A stretch of DNA of 64,000 nucleotides from the NCBI RefSeq assembly GCF_001598435.1, contig NZ_BCYY01000015.1, forward strand, positions 62,001-126,000, given 5' to 3'. The notes beneath the pieces are model-generated. The model saw only the letters and a program-made list of their open reading frames with translations, did not search any database and was not told the origin of the DNA. This DNA comes from Sphingomonas pituitosa NBRC 102491. GTDB taxonomy: Bacteria > Pseudomonadota > Alphaproteobacteria > Sphingomonadales > Sphingomonadaceae. A program made the position numbers and the translations under genes. Below are positions 50,711 to 60,204 of this stretch, piece by piece (positions within the stretch are counted from its first letter, which is position 1; every line of letters begins with the position of its first letter).

Positions 50711-51189
50711 CGCCGCTCATGATCCTCGGCCTGCTGGCCATCCCCCTCCCCACCCCCGACCCTACATGGAGCACCAACATGGAAATCACCCGCAAGGCCG
50801 ACATGAAGACCGTCGACGGGCCCGCCGAATGGTTCACCGGAAAGGTGACGATCACCGGGCAATTCCAGCGCCCCGATCCATCGCGTGTGGGCGGCGCCAT
50901 CGTCCATTTCGAACCCGGCGCTCGCACCGCCTGGCACAGCCATCCTGCCGGGCAGACGCTGATCGTCACCGAAGGCGTCGGCTGGACCCAGATCGAGGGT
51001 GGCCCGAAGCTGGAGTTCCACGCCGGGGACGTCCTGTGGTGCCCGGCAGGGCACAAGCACTGGCACGGCGCCACGCCGCACCAAGGCATGACCCACATTG
51101 CCATTCAGGAATCGATCAACGGCACACCGGTGACCTGGATGGAGAAGGTGACGGACGCGCAATATCTGGCGCCGCTCGGCAAGGATTGA
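50707..51189 (+). CDS. Cupin domain protein, mandelonitrile lyase-like small cupin
   Basis: A 160-residue protein. A single cupin barrel carries the metal-binding motifs ARTAWHSHPAGQTLIVTEG and GDVLWCPAGHKHWHGATP. The sequence from MEITRKADMK onward matches small cupins of the quinol or hydroxynitrile lyase type. Two starts have good Shine-Dalgarno sequences: ATG 50707, coupled to the MFS stop, which adds 24 residues including a hydrophobic segment that could be a signal peptide, and ATG 50779, which gives the bare cupin. The longer form is listed. Confidence 0.82.
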   Translation: MTPLMILGLLAIPLPTPDPTWSTNMEITRKADMKTVDGPAEWFTGKVTITGQFQRPDPSRVGGAIVHFEPGARTAWHSHPAGQTLIVTEGVGWTQIEGGPKLEFHAGDVLWCPAGHKHWHGATPHQGMTHIAIQESINGTPVTWMEKVTDAQYLAPLGKD

Positions 51190-51192
51190 TCG

Positions 51193-51438
51193 ATGCCGCA
51201 CGTCATCGTCAAGCTCTGGCCGGGCAAGTCCGCGGCCCAGAAGCAGCAGTTGGCCGACGCCATCGTGCGGGAAGTTGCCCGCACCATGGACTATGGCCCC
51301 GAGGCTGTGTCGGTCGGCTTGGAGGAAGTGGCGCCCGATGACTGGATGACGCGTGTGTATGCGCCCGATATACAGGGGAAACGGGATACGCTCACCAAGA
51401 TGCCCGGATACGGTCCGTTGGCGACAAGGGCCGACTGA
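51193..51438 (+). CDS. Tautomerase (4-oxalocrotonate tautomerase-like)
   Basis: An 81-residue protein beginning [20 protein letters not shown]. After Met removal the N-terminal proline is the catalytic base of the tautomerase superfamily. The 4-OT fold is followed through [20 protein letters not shown]. Members isomerise keto-enol or dienol acids. The gene is 3 bp downstream of the cupin gene, in the same operon with the MFS carrier. Confidence 0.87.
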   Translation: MPHVIVKLWPGKSAAQKQQLADAIVREVARTMDYGPEAVSVGLEEVAPDDWMTRVYAPDIQGKRDTLTKMPGYGPLATRAD

Positions 51439-51769
51439 GCGATGCGCACCGGTTCTCCATCGGAATGAAGCAGGCCCTGGCCGGACTCACATCTACCTCC
51501 AGAAACCCGAGAAAACCGCCATTTTCTCGCGGAGAACAAAAGCCGTGCCCCCTTCGTGGCCCACCAAAAATCTGGTCCGAAACCCGGACACGAACCCTCG
51601 TCCAACGAACCAATTTGGTACTTTCTAGGCCCGATTCGCGGCACTCTCCCCGGTAGGTCTCTCAACCATTTGTTGCCGTCATGCCTGGGGCAGCCGGCCC
51701 GAGCTTGGGAACATCACCATAGCGTGCGGGCATGCCGTTCAGGGTTTCGGGCGATCGCTGCCTGCTCGG
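51439..51769. other. Gene-free stretch with one hairpin
   Basis: No gene is supported here. A perfect inverted repeat, CGAGAAAA / TTTTCTCG with a 6-base loop, lies at 51508-51529, 70 bp after the tautomerase stop, and may act as a terminator. The rest shows no recognisable remnant. Confidence 0.45.
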
Positions 51770-52335
51770 CTCCGAAAACTCCCTCCGCTCGGCTGCTGCC
51801 GGCAGCAGGCGCGATCCCAAGGCACTCCATGCCATGGCGACTAGAGCGACCGAACCCCGATAGGGCAGCATATGACCGGCATCGTCGAGGATGTGCAGTT
51901 CGCTTTGGGGGCCAGAACCCGCATGTCCTGGTGCTGCCGCGGCGGTGGCCAGCGGTCCTGCTCGGCTGCCAGCAGCAGAATAGGTCTGCGATAGGCCCGG
52001 AGTGCCGACGCCGCATCCGGCCGCGCCAGCAGCGCCGCGATCTGGTCCTCATAGCTCTCCCGGCTATTAGCAGCGACCATCGCCCGCAATTCCGGCATCA
52101 GCGCGGCCCTCTGCTCCGCCGAGTTGCCCATCATCGGCGGCAGCCACGCCTCCGCCAGCGCCGCCATGCCACCGGTGCGGGCGCACTCGATCAGTTTCTG
52201 GCGGCCCTGCGCCTCCCCTGGGCGGGTGGATGGACGCCGGTGTTCGCGAGGCCCAGACCCACCACGCGATCGGGTGCTTGGGCGGCTGCCTCCAGCGCCG
52301 GGGCAACCGGGTTGGCGGAAGGCGCAATGCGCACT
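51770..52335 (-). pseudogene. Alpha/beta hydrolase gene, truncated and twice frameshifted
   Basis: Three consecutive frames give one protein. The first reads AAQAPDRVVGLGLANTGVHP. The second, after a missing base in a G-run near 52225, reads MAALAEAWLPPMMGNSAEQR to ALRAYRRPILLLAAEQDRWP (the acid strand region). The third, after another missing base near 51905, reads LHILDDAGHMLPYRGSVALV with the catalytic-His motif AGHM. The N-terminal third, including part of the region before the nucleophile, is absent, and the 5' end runs into the end of the LysR gene. It lies downstream of that gene on the same strand. Confidence 0.8.
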
Positions 52336-52338
52336 TCC

Positions 52339-53262
52339 TCATGGATCGAAACACGCCGCCGCCCCCGTCGCGCCGGCATGGTGCCGGAGCCGCTCGCGCA
52401 GCCAGACCAGCCCGCGGTCGCTTGCCCTGGCGCGACTGAACTGGATCAGTTCCCGCATCTTGGGAAGCGGAAAGGGCGGCGGCGCAATCGCAAGCGGTAG
52501 CTTGCCCATGAAAAGACGCGCGAGCCGGGCATGGACGAGCGCGATCCGGTGCGTGCCGGGCAACAGCCAAGGCACCAGCGTGAACGACGTCACGGTTACC
52601 TCGATACGCCGGGTATCGCCGCGAGAACGGACCAGCTGCTCGACAAAGGCGGGCGTGTTCGAAAGCTCCACGACCACATGGCCTGCCGCCTTATACTCGG
52701 CCTCCGTGATCGGCTTGGCGAACAGCGGGTTCTCCGACCAGCCGAGCAGGACATGGTCCTCCTCGAACAGCAGCTCCGTCGGGTGCCCATGTGCCTGAAA
52801 CTGTTCGGGCGAGATGATGCAGTCGACCTCGCCCCGCTCCATCTGCTCGGTCGCGCCGGGATGCGGGGGGATTACCGAGCAGCGGATACCGGGCGCCTGC
52901 ACCGCCATCTCCGCAAGCAGCGGCTGGATGGCGATCGACGTGACATAGTCCGACGCCGCGATCCGAAAGCTGCGCCGCGACGTGTGCGGATCGAACAATG
53001 TCGAACTGGAGATCAGTGCCTGTGCATTGGCGACGATCTCCGCAACGCGCGGAGCAAGTTCCTGCGCGTGGGGGGTAGGCACCATCTGCTTGCCATTGGC
53101 GACCAGCAACGGGTCGTTGAACGACTCGCGTAGCCGACGCAGCGCCGCACTCATGGCAGGCTGGGTGAGGTTGAGACGCTCGGCCGCACGGGTGACGCTG
53201 CGTTCCTCCATCAACATGTGGAAGGCAACGAGGAGGTTTAGGTCGAACCGATCAAGCCGCAT
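52339..53262 (-). CDS. LysR family regulator, NodD/FdeR subfamily
   Basis: A 307-residue protein whose full length follows NodD-type regulators: MRLDRFDLNLLVAFHMLMEE, RAAERLNLTQPAMSAALRRL, VPTPHAQELAPRVAEIV, FDPHTSRRSFRIAASDYVT, and RRIEVTVTSFTLVPWLLPGT. NodD-like LysR proteins respond to flavonoids or other aromatics. It is divergent from the catabolic operon beginning with a TonB receptor and is its probable activator. ATG 53262 is used (the conserved N-terminus); the frame extends 9 codons upstream. The last 15 residues may be altered, because the gene end borders a degraded hydrolase gene. Confidence 0.87.
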   Translation of the reverse strand: MRLDRFDLNLLVAFHMLMEERSVTRAAERLNLTQPAMSAALRRLRESFNDPLLVANGKQMVPTPHAQELAPRVAEIVANAQALISSSTLFDPHTSRRSFRIAASDYVTSIAIQPLLAEMAVQAPGIRCSVIPPHPGATEQMERGEVDCIISPEQFQAHGHPTELLFEEDHVLLGWSENPLFAKPITEAEYKAAGHVVVELSNTPAFVEQLVRSRGDTRRIEVTVTSFTLVPWLLPGTHRIALVHARLARLFMGKLPLAIAPPPFPLPKMRELIQFSRARASDRGLVWLRERLRHHAGATGAAACFDP

Positions 53263-53282
53263 GTATAAATCCTGTGACTGGA

Positions 53283-53310
53283 TCATCATAAAATATTACA
53301 ATTTTGATGA
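53283..53310. promoter_or_regulatory. AT-rich inverted repeat, candidate LysR binding site
   Basis: TCATCATAAAAT and ATTTTGATGA form an interrupted inverted repeat (one bulged base) in an otherwise GC-rich 109-bp gap between the divergent LysR gene and the TonB receptor gene. Its position about 20 bp from the LysR start fits a LysR autoregulatory and activation site (inference). Confidence 0.45.
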
Positions 53311-53371
53311 ATGTCAAAACCGGCGCATCCTGGTCTGCAGCGGACAAACAAAGATCCGCATCATCAGGAGA

Positions 53372-55798
53372 ATGGATGTGGACCGGGCATGGAGGCGGAG
53401 CAGTTCGATACTGGCGCTAATAATCGCAGGCATCGCTGCGCAGGCGCATGCGCAGAGCGCTGAACAGGCTGCCGGCGCTGCGCCGCAACAGCAGGAAACG
53501 AGCAGCGCGGCAGACCAGCAGGGTCTGCAGGAGATCATCGTCACCGCGCAGCGCAAGGCCGAGAATCTTCAGCGCGCGGGCATTCCCGTCGCGGTGGTTA
53601 CCGGCGATCAGCTGGTCAGCAAGGGCCTGACCAGCGCCAACGAACTCGGCAATTCGGTACCGTCCCTGAGCGCTCAGCCGCAGGGCGGCGCCAACACCGT
53701 GTTCTTCCTGCGCGGCGTCGGCAATTTCACCGTCAACGGCTATAGCGATCCGGCGGTCGCGTTCAATTATGACGGCGTCTATCTCGGCCGCGCCACGTCC
53801 ACTTCGGGCATCTTCTACGATCTCGAGCGGGTCGAGGTGCTGAAGGGCCCGCAGGGCACGCTCTACGGCCGCAACGCCACCGCCGGTGCGATCAACGTGC
53901 TGCCGACGCGACCCAAGCTCGGCGAAAATAGCGGCTTCGTCACCGCCAGCTACGGCAATTACAACGCGTTCAACGTCCAGGGCGCGGTCAACGTCGCGAT
54001 GGGCGAGCATGGCGCGATGCGCATCGCCGGCAACATCGTCAGCCGCGACGGCTATCAGACCGACGGCACCAGCGACGAGAAGACCCAGGCGCTGCGTGTC
54101 CAGTTCATGAGCGAGCTGACCCCGGACCTCACCGTGCGCATCGGCGGCGACTATGCGCATAGCGGCGGCAAGGGGCCGGGCTCCACCTATGCCGGGCGCA
54201 TCGCTTTCAACGGCACGAGCAACCTCTTCGTCCCCTCGGGGCTCAGCGAGGATAGCGGGCTGTTCTCGCCCGAGGCGCAAGCCTATCGCCAGACATTGTT
54301 CAGCGGCCTCGCGGGCCGCACGCTGACGCCGCTCGACGTGCAGCCCTATCTCGACAACAATTATTTCGGCGCCAATGCCGAGATCAGCCTGCGTACCGGT
54401 GCCGGCACGCTCACCGTGATTCCGGCCTGGCGCTATACCAAGCTCGACAACCGCTTCGCCGTGCCCGCCTTCTACGGCAACGTTGCGGAGACCGACGAGC
54501 AGAAGAGCCTGGAGGTCCGCTTCGCGGGCAATCGCATCGGCATCTTCGACTACATGCTCGGCGCCTATTATTTCGACGAGTCGGTCGACGCGACCTATCT
54601 CTATGCGCAGCAGGCGCTGAACGCGTATCAGCAGTTCACCTCGACGACCAAATCCTATGCCGGGTTCGGCCGGGTCACTGCCAATTTCACCGATCGCCTG
54701 CGGCTGATCGGCGGCCTGCGCTACACGAAGGACGACAAGGACTTCAACGGCCGCGCCGACGTGTTCCTCGTCCGCTGCACCGCCGTGGTGCAGGGCCGGC
54801 CGAGCTGCCCGAACGCGCCGCTGCTGCCATCGACCGGCCGCTACCAGGACCTGTCCTCGCTCGGCTATCCCAGCGTGCCCGACAACCAGGCACGCCCGAT
54901 CGGCACCACCGGCGCGCTGCTGATCCACGCCGTCACCCCGGTCAACACGCCGCTGTCGAACGATCGCTTCACCTACCATCTCGGCGCCGAGTTCGACGTC
55001 GGCCCCCGCTCGCTGCTCTATGCCAATTACGAGACCGGCTATCGCTCGGGCGGCTTCGCGCTTTCCGCCGGGTACGAGACGTTCCAGCCCGAATATATCG
55101 ACGCCTACACGATCGGCATGAAGAACCGGTTCTTCGACAACCGGCTGCAGCTGAACCTCGAGGCGTTCCTTTGGAAGTACCGCAACCAGCAGGTCAACCA
55201 CACCGGCATCGATCGCAACGGCAACCAGGGCCAGTTCACCGAGAATGTCGGCAAGTCGACCAACAAGGGTGTCGAGGTCGATGCGCAGTTCCTCGCCACG
55301 CGCAACACGCTGCTAAGCGTCAACGTCCAGTATCTCGACGCGAAATATGACGACTTCGTCTATCGCGAACCGATCGGCGCAACCCCGCCGATCACCGGCT
55401 GCCCGTACCGCGCCAGCGCCATGGCAGGGCTGTACGACATCGATTGCTCGGGCCGCACCGCCTATCAGTCGCCGAAATGGACGATGAACCTCGGCGCGCA
55501 GCAGACCGTGCCGCTGGGCGACTACAAGATCCTGCTCTCGGGCGACACGCAGTATCGCACCAGCCGCGTGGTCGGGTTCGAATATATGCCGAATCAGATC
55601 GTCGGCGCGACCTGGGTGAGCAATGCCCAGATCGCCTTCGGATCGGCCGACGATCGCTGGTCGATCGCCGCCTTCGTCCGGAACATCGAAGACGAACGCT
55701 ATCAGGCCAGCGCGCAGATCTACAGCGCAGGCTCGGCCGCCCTCGCCGTTTATTCCCCGCCGCGTACCTATGGCGTGCGGGCTACTTCGAAGTTCTGA
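53372..55798 (+). CDS. TonB-dependent receptor of the aromatic catabolic cluster
   Basis: An 808-residue outer-membrane receptor. The signal peptide ends at AAQAHAQS. It has a TonB box-like LQEIIVTAQRKAENLQRAGI, a plug with FLRGVGNFTVNGYSDPAVAF and VEVLKGPQGTLYGRNATAGA, and a barrel ending in YGVRATSKF. This is the sphingomonad receptor type often found with aromatic or terpenoid degradation genes. The AGGAG lies only one base before ATG 53372 but seven before the in-frame GTG 53378, so translation may start at the GTG. It heads an operon of catabolic genes and is divergent from the NodD-like regulator. Confidence 0.9.
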   Translation: MDVDRAWRRSSSILALIIAGIAAQAHAQSAEQAAGAAPQQQETSSAADQQGLQEIIVTAQRKAENLQRAGIPVAVVTGDQLVSKGLTSANELGNSVPSLSAQPQGGANTVFFLRGVGNFTVNGYSDPAVAFNYDGVYLGRATSTSGIFYDLERVEVLKGPQGTLYGRNATAGAINVLPTRPKLGENSGFVTASYGNYNAFNVQGAVNVAMGEHGAMRIAGNIVSRDGYQTDGTSDEKTQALRVQFMSELTPDLTVRIGGDYAHSGGKGPGSTYAGRIAFNGTSNLFVPSGLSEDSGLFSPEAQAYRQTLFSGLAGRTLTPLDVQPYLDNNYFGANAEISLRTGAGTLTVIPAWRYTKLDNRFAVPAFYGNVAETDEQKSLEVRFAGNRIGIFDYMLGAYYFDESVDATYLYAQQALNAYQQFTSTTKSYAGFGRVTANFTDRLRLIGGLRYTKDDKDFNGRADVFLVRCTAVVQGRPSCPNAPLLPSTGRYQDLSSLGYPSVPDNQARPIGTTGALLIHAVTPVNTPLSNDRFTYHLGAEFDVGPRSLLYANYETGYRSGGFALSAGYETFQPEYIDAYTIGMKNRFFDNRLQLNLEAFLWKYRNQQVNHTGIDRNGNQGQFTENVGKSTNKGVEVDAQFLATRNTLLSVNVQYLDAKYDDFVYREPIGATPPITGCPYRASAMAGLYDIDCSGRTAYQSPKWTMNLGAQQTVPLGDYKILLSGDTQYRTSRVVGFEYMPNQIVGATWVSNAQIAFGSADDRWSIAAFVRNIEDERYQASAQIYSAGSAALAVYSPPRTYGVRATSKF

Positions 55799-55809
55799 GG
55801 AAAATCGGC

Positions 55810-56925
55810 ATGCAGTCTCTCAAGATCCTCGTCATCGGCGGCGGCATTGGCGGGCTTACCGCCTCCATTGCGCTCCGCCAGAAGGGCTTCGCCGTCGAGG
55901 TGATCGAGCGCGATCCCAATTGGTCGGTCTACGGCGTCGGCATCATCCAGCAGGCCAATGTGTTGCGGGCGATGAACGCCCTCGGCCTGCTCGATGACTA
56001 TCTGGGCGCCGGCGTCGGGTTCGATGCGGTGGAGATCTTCCGGCCGGACGGGGTGAAGGTCGCCCGGGTACCCGCGCCGCGGCTGCTCGAGGGCTATCCC
56101 GCCAATGTCGGGATCGGCCGCCCGGCGCTGCACAAGGTGCTGGGCGACCGCACGATCGCGCTCGGCGCCGAGGTACGCCTCGGCATCACCGCCGAGACGA
56201 TCGTCGACGATGGCGAGCAGGTCGCGGTCACCTTTTCCGATGGTAGCAGCGGGATCTATGACGTCGTGATCGGCGCGGACGGGGTCTATTCGCAGACCCG
56301 CCAGACCCTGTTCCCCGATGCCGAGCGGCCCCAGTTCACCGGCCAGGCGGTATGGCGCTACAATTTCCCGCGCTTTGCCGACCTCGATGCGCTCCAGGTC
56401 TATAACGGGCCGACCGGCGTCGGCTTCGTGCCGATCAGCGATAGCCTGATGTACATGTATGTGACGACGCCGGAACCGGACAACCCACGCTACCCGCGCG
56501 ACGGGCTGGCAGCGACGATGCGGAGCAAGCTTGCCGGATGCGCACCCGCGATCCGCGACCTCGCCGAGCAGATCACCGACGACGACGGCGTGGTCTATCG
56601 CCCGCTCGAAGGCATGCTGGTCGAGGGGGCCTGGCATCGCGGCCGCGTGGTGCTGCTCGGCGATGCCGTACACGCGACCACCCCGCATCTCGGCCAGGGG
56701 GCGGGCATGGCGATCGAGGACAGCCTTGTGCTCGCCGAGGAACTGGAGCGCGCAGAGACGGTGGAAGACGCCTTCACCGCCTATCGCGCCCGCCGCTTCG
56801 ATCGCTGCGCCTATATCGTCCGCCAGAGCCTGGCGATCTGCCACGGCCAGCTCGGCAAGGGCCCGCCGGTCGATAACGCCCAGGCGACGGCGGAGATGTT
56901 CGCCGTCACCGCCGAACCCATCTGA
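55810..56925 (+). CDS. FAD-dependent aromatic monooxygenase
   Basis: A 371-residue class A flavoprotein hydroxylase. The FAD-binding motif is KILVIGGGIGGLTASIALRQ with ERDP closing the fold. The D-G motif is VIGADGVYSQTR, and the G-D motif is VVLLGDAVHATTPHLGQGAG. Related enzymes use NAD(P)H and O2 to hydroxylate phenolic rings. Placed before an extradiol dioxygenase, it probably makes the catechol-type substrate of ring cleavage. It starts 11 bp after the receptor stop. The substrate cannot be read from sequence; a flavonoid A-ring or a similar plant phenolic is one possibility. Confidence 0.88.
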   Translation: MQSLKILVIGGGIGGLTASIALRQKGFAVEVIERDPNWSVYGVGIIQQANVLRAMNALGLLDDYLGAGVGFDAVEIFRPDGVKVARVPAPRLLEGYPANVGIGRPALHKVLGDRTIALGAEVRLGITAETIVDDGEQVAVTFSDGSSGIYDVVIGADGVYSQTRQTLFPDAERPQFTGQAVWRYNFPRFADLDALQVYNGPTGVGFVPISDSLMYMYVTTPEPDNPRYPRDGLAATMRSKLAGCAPAIRDLAEQITDDDGVVYRPLEGMLVEGAWHRGRVVLLGDAVHATTPHLGQGAGMAIEDSLVLAEELERAETVEDAFTAYRARRFDRCAYIVRQSLAICHGQLGKGPPVDNAQATAEMFAVTAEPI

Positions 56926-56948
56926 CCCTCCCCCCAGGAAGACCGATC

Positions 56949-57851
56949 ATGACCCGTGTCACCGAAATCCGCTATGTCGGCTATGCCGTCACCGACTTCG
57001 ACGCCGAGAAACGCTATTACGAAGACGTGTGGGGGCTGGAGCCCGTGCCGAGCAACGATGGCCTCGCCTGGTTCAAGGCGCAGGGCCATGACGAGCACCA
57101 TGTCGTCCGCCTCCGCCCCGCCGAAGAGAACCGCATCGACGTGATCGCACTGTCGGCAGAGAGCCGCGCCGATGTCGATGCGCTGCACGCCAACGTCGAG
57201 GCGGCCGGTTGCACCATCGCGCGGACACCGGCCGAACTCGCCACGCCCGGCGGCGGCTATGGCTTCCGCTTCTTTTCGCCCGACGGCCTGTTGTTCGAAG
57301 TTTCCAGCGACGTCGCCCGCGGCCAGCGTCGCGAGATCGCGCGCTGGGACGGCGTGCCGGTCAAGATCAGCCACATCGTGCTGCACTCGCCCGATCACCA
57401 GGCGGCGGTGACGTTCTTCACCGAGGTGCTCGGCTTCAAGGTGAGCGACTGGCTGGGCGACTTCATGTGCTTCCTGCGCTGCAACTCGGCGCACCACCGC
57501 ATCGCGCTGCTGCCCGGACCCGCCTGCCTCAACCATGTCGCCTATGACATGGAGGGGATCGACGGGATGATGCGCGGCGCCCATCGGCTGAAGCTCAACG
57601 GCATCAATATCGGCTGGGGCCCCGGCCGCCACACCGCCGGCAACAACACCTTCAGCTATTTCGTGACGCCCAGCGGCTTCGTCACCGAATATACGTCGGA
57701 GCTGGAAGAGGTCGATTTCGAGGCGCACCAGCACCAGGTCTACACGCCCGCGCCGCTGATCATGGACCAGTGGGGGATCGGCACCGGCGGCCCGCAGACG
57801 CTGCCGCACCCCGCGCCCAATCCCGGCCTGTTCGTAGCGGTGGAGGCCTGA
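56949..57851 (+). CDS. Type I extradiol ring-cleavage dioxygenase (VOC family)
   Basis: A 300-residue protein with two vicinal-oxygen-chelate modules. The iron ligands are H142 (KISHIVLHSPDH), H196 (CLNHVAYDME) and E247 (FVTEYTSELE). H182/H183 in SAHHRIAL and H228 in GPGRHTAGNN correspond to catalytic residues of BphC-type enzymes. The protein should cleave a catechol ring next to the hydroxyls (meta-cleavage) with O2. It lies between the FAD hydroxylase and a C-C hydrolase-like gene, consistent with consecutive steps. Confidence 0.9.
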   Translation: MTRVTEIRYVGYAVTDFDAEKRYYEDVWGLEPVPSNDGLAWFKAQGHDEHHVVRLRPAEENRIDVIALSAESRADVDALHANVEAAGCTIARTPAELATPGGGYGFRFFSPDGLLFEVSSDVARGQRREIARWDGVPVKISHIVLHSPDHQAAVTFFTEVLGFKVSDWLGDFMCFLRCNSAHHRIALLPGPACLNHVAYDMEGIDGMMRGAHRLKLNGINIGWGPGRHTAGNNTFSYFVTPSGFVTEYTSELEEVDFEAHQHQVYTPAPLIMDQWGIGTGGPQTLPHPAPNPGLFVAVEA

Positions 57852-57854
57852 TTC

Positions 57855-59012
57855 ATGGCGCTCTTTGAGTATTTCCCGAACTATATCTGGAACCTGTCGG
57901 TCGCGATCGCGATGGAGAGCGGCGGCCAGATCGGCGAGCTGGTCGACATGTGCCAGCCGATCAAGGACGCGGCCGCCGCCGGTGCGGACGCCGGCACCCC
58001 GCAGTTCATGGCGCAATGGGTGGCGATGGCCGACAAGCTGATCGACCTCGCCGCCGAGGACGAGGCCAGGGGCCGCGCCTTCTCCGCCTCGAACAAGCTG
58101 GAGCGCGCCGCGCTCTATCTGTTCACCGGCGAGCGGATGCAGGGCCATGGCCATCCCGGCCGCAAGGAAACCTATGCCAAGGCGCGGGCGACCTTCGATC
58201 GCTCCACCGCGCTCGGCCAGATCGACCGAGAGCGCGTGGAAATCCCGCTGGAGACCGGCACCATGCCGGCGCTCTACACCCGCGCGCCGGGCGACGGTCC
58301 CAAGCCCGTCGTGGTCTATTGCAACGGCCTCGATAGCTGCAAGGAACTGCTCTACTGGTCGCGCCTGCCCGAGGCGCTGGCCCGGCGCGGCATCTCCACG
58401 CTGTGCGTCGACCAGCCCGGATCGGGCGAGGCGCTGCGCCTCCAGAACCTTCCCGTCGATCCGCATTCGGAGCATTGGGCGTCGAAGGCGGTCGACTGGC
58501 TGGAGCGCCAGCCGGACGTAGACCCCAGGCGGATCGGCATGACCGGCATTTCGCTGGGCGGCCATTTCGCCCCCCGTGCGGTCGCCTATGAACCCCGCTT
58601 CGCCTCGGGCGCCTGCTGGGGCGCCAATCACAATTGGGCCGAGGTGCAGCAGAAGCGCCTCAACCGCGAAGGCGAGAACCCGGTGCCGCATTACTGGGCG
58701 CATGTGATGTGGGCGTTCGGCGCCACCGACATGGACGATTTCTTCGCCAAGGCCGCCGACATGAACCTCAACGGCCACATGGACGGCGTGAAGGTGCCCT
58801 TCCTCGTCACCCACGGCGCCGAGGACCGCCAGATCAGCGTCCAGTACGCACACGACTGCTACGACCAGCTGGTCAACAGCCCGAAGCGCGAGCTGAAGAT
58901 CTTCACCGCGCGCGAAGGCGGGGTCGAGCATGTCGGCGCCGACAACATGTCGTACGGCCGCGACTATATCGCCGACTGGTTCGCAGAGACGCTGGGCGGA
59001 CGCACCGCATGA
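57855..59012 (+). CDS. Alpha/beta hydrolase, dihydroxypseudooxynicotine hydrolase / FrsA-like
   Basis: A 385-residue protein with a helical N-terminal cap (1-125) and a C-terminal alpha/beta hydrolase domain. The triad is visible as S233 in MTGISLGGHF, D324 in HGAEDRQ and H359 in GGVEHVG. The cap-plus-hydrolase layout and length match 2,6-dihydroxypseudooxynicotine hydrolase, a C-C bond hydrolase of nicotine breakdown, and FrsA-like esterases. In this operon it is the best candidate for hydrolysing the meta-cleavage product. It starts 3 bp after the dioxygenase stop and overlaps the next gene as ATGA. Confidence 0.86.
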   Translation: MALFEYFPNYIWNLSVAIAMESGGQIGELVDMCQPIKDAAAAGADAGTPQFMAQWVAMADKLIDLAAEDEARGRAFSASNKLERAALYLFTGERMQGHGHPGRKETYAKARATFDRSTALGQIDRERVEIPLETGTMPALYTRAPGDGPKPVVVYCNGLDSCKELLYWSRLPEALARRGISTLCVDQPGSGEALRLQNLPVDPHSEHWASKAVDWLERQPDVDPRRIGMTGISLGGHFAPRAVAYEPRFASGACWGANHNWAEVQQKRLNREGENPVPHYWAHVMWAFGATDMDDFFAKAADMNLNGHMDGVKVPFLVTHGAEDRQISVQYAHDCYDQLVNSPKRELKIFTAREGGVEHVGADNMSYGRDYIADWFAETLGGRTA

Positions 59013-60193
59013 GCCGGTCGGCGGGAACGCAGGTCGCGACCGGCAGGCACGCGATCCTGCTGATCCTCACCGCGATCATGCCCACCATGGGCATCGTCGC
59101 GCTGGTGCCGGTGCTGCCGCTGCTGCTGCGCGAGTTTGCGGGCGTACCGGGATCGGCGGTGCTGGTGCCAGTGGCGCTGACCATCCCGGCTTTGTGCATC
59201 GCGCTATTCTCGCCGGGGGCGGGGGCGCTGTCCGATCGCTTCGGGCGCAAGCCGGTGCTGCTCCTTGCGCTGCTGGTCTACGGCGTCGTCGGCACGCTGC
59301 CCTTCGTGTTGAAGGATCTGCCCGCGATCATCGCCGCCCGTGCGGTACTGGGGCTGGCCGAGGCGGCGATCATGACCGTCTCCACCGCGATGCTCGCCGA
59401 CTATTTCGAGGGGGACCGGCGCGAGCGCTGGATCTCCATCCAGATGGCGTCGGTCAGCCTCAGCGCGATCGCGCTGGTGGCGATCGGCGGCGCGCTGGGC
59501 GAGGCGCTGGGGGCGCGCGGGCCGTTCCTCCTGTACATCGTCGCCCTGCCGATCGCCCTGGCGGTTTCCGCCATGCTGTTCGAGCCGGTCCACCGCGCCG
59601 CCCGCACGGCCGCCAAGGTGCGGCTGCCGCTCGGCACCATCGTGCCGGTGCTGCTGATCACGATCGCGGTCGGCGTGCTGTTCTACACCATCATCGTCCA
59701 GGTCGGGCCGATCATCGAACGCAGCGGCGTGACTTCTCCCGCGCTGATCGGGCTGGCGGCTGCCGGCACCAATCTGGGCGTGGCGATCGGCAGCATCGTC
59801 TTCGGCCGGTTCAAGGCGCATGCCGGGCCGCGGCTGCTCGCGCTCGGCCTCGCACTGGTCGCAGTCGGCTATGCCGGCACCGCGCTGTCGCCCAGCTTCG
59901 CCGCGATCACTGCGTTTGCGATCCTCGCCTGTATCGGCAGCGGCGTGATGCTGCCCAACATGCTCGCCTGGGTGATGCGCCGCCTGCCCGCCGCCGCGCG
60001 CGGATCGGGCACTGGCGCCTGGACGGGGGCCTTCTTCCTCGGCCAGTTCGCCGCACCCCTGATCTCCACGCTGCTCACGCCGGTGACCGGCGGCCTCTCG
60101 CAGACCCTGCTTCTCTACACCGGGCTTGCGCTGGCCGGGGCGGTCGCCGCCCTGATCGCCGGCAGCCGCGAGCCCCACGCCCTCCCCGCCTGA
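59009..60193 (+). CDS. MFS transporter of the catabolic cluster
   Basis: A 394-residue protein with 12 predicted membrane helices. The motifs are LIPALC-like TIPALCIALFSPGAGALSDR, FGRKPVLLLALLVYGVVGTL and RAVLGLAEAAIMTVSTAML, typical of DHA1-type MFS carriers. It is translationally coupled to the hydrolase (ATGA). It probably moves the aromatic substrate or a cleavage product across the inner membrane after passage through the TonB receptor. Direction is not deducible. Confidence 0.86.
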   Translation: MSRSAGTQVATGRHAILLILTAIMPTMGIVALVPVLPLLLREFAGVPGSAVLVPVALTIPALCIALFSPGAGALSDRFGRKPVLLLALLVYGVVGTLPFVLKDLPAIIAARAVLGLAEAAIMTVSTAMLADYFEGDRRERWISIQMASVSLSAIALVAIGGALGEALGARGPFLLYIVALPIALAVSAMLFEPVHRAARTAAKVRLPLGTIVPVLLITIAVGVLFYTIIVQVGPIIERSGVTSPALIGLAAAGTNLGVAIGSIVFGRFKAHAGPRLLALGLALVAVGYAGTALSPSFAAITAFAILACIGSGVMLPNMLAWVMRRLPAAARGSGTGAWTGAFFLGQFAAPLISTLLTPVTGGLSQTLLLYTGLALAGAVAALIAGSREPHALPA

Positions 60194-60204
60194 AGGAAAA
60201 TACC

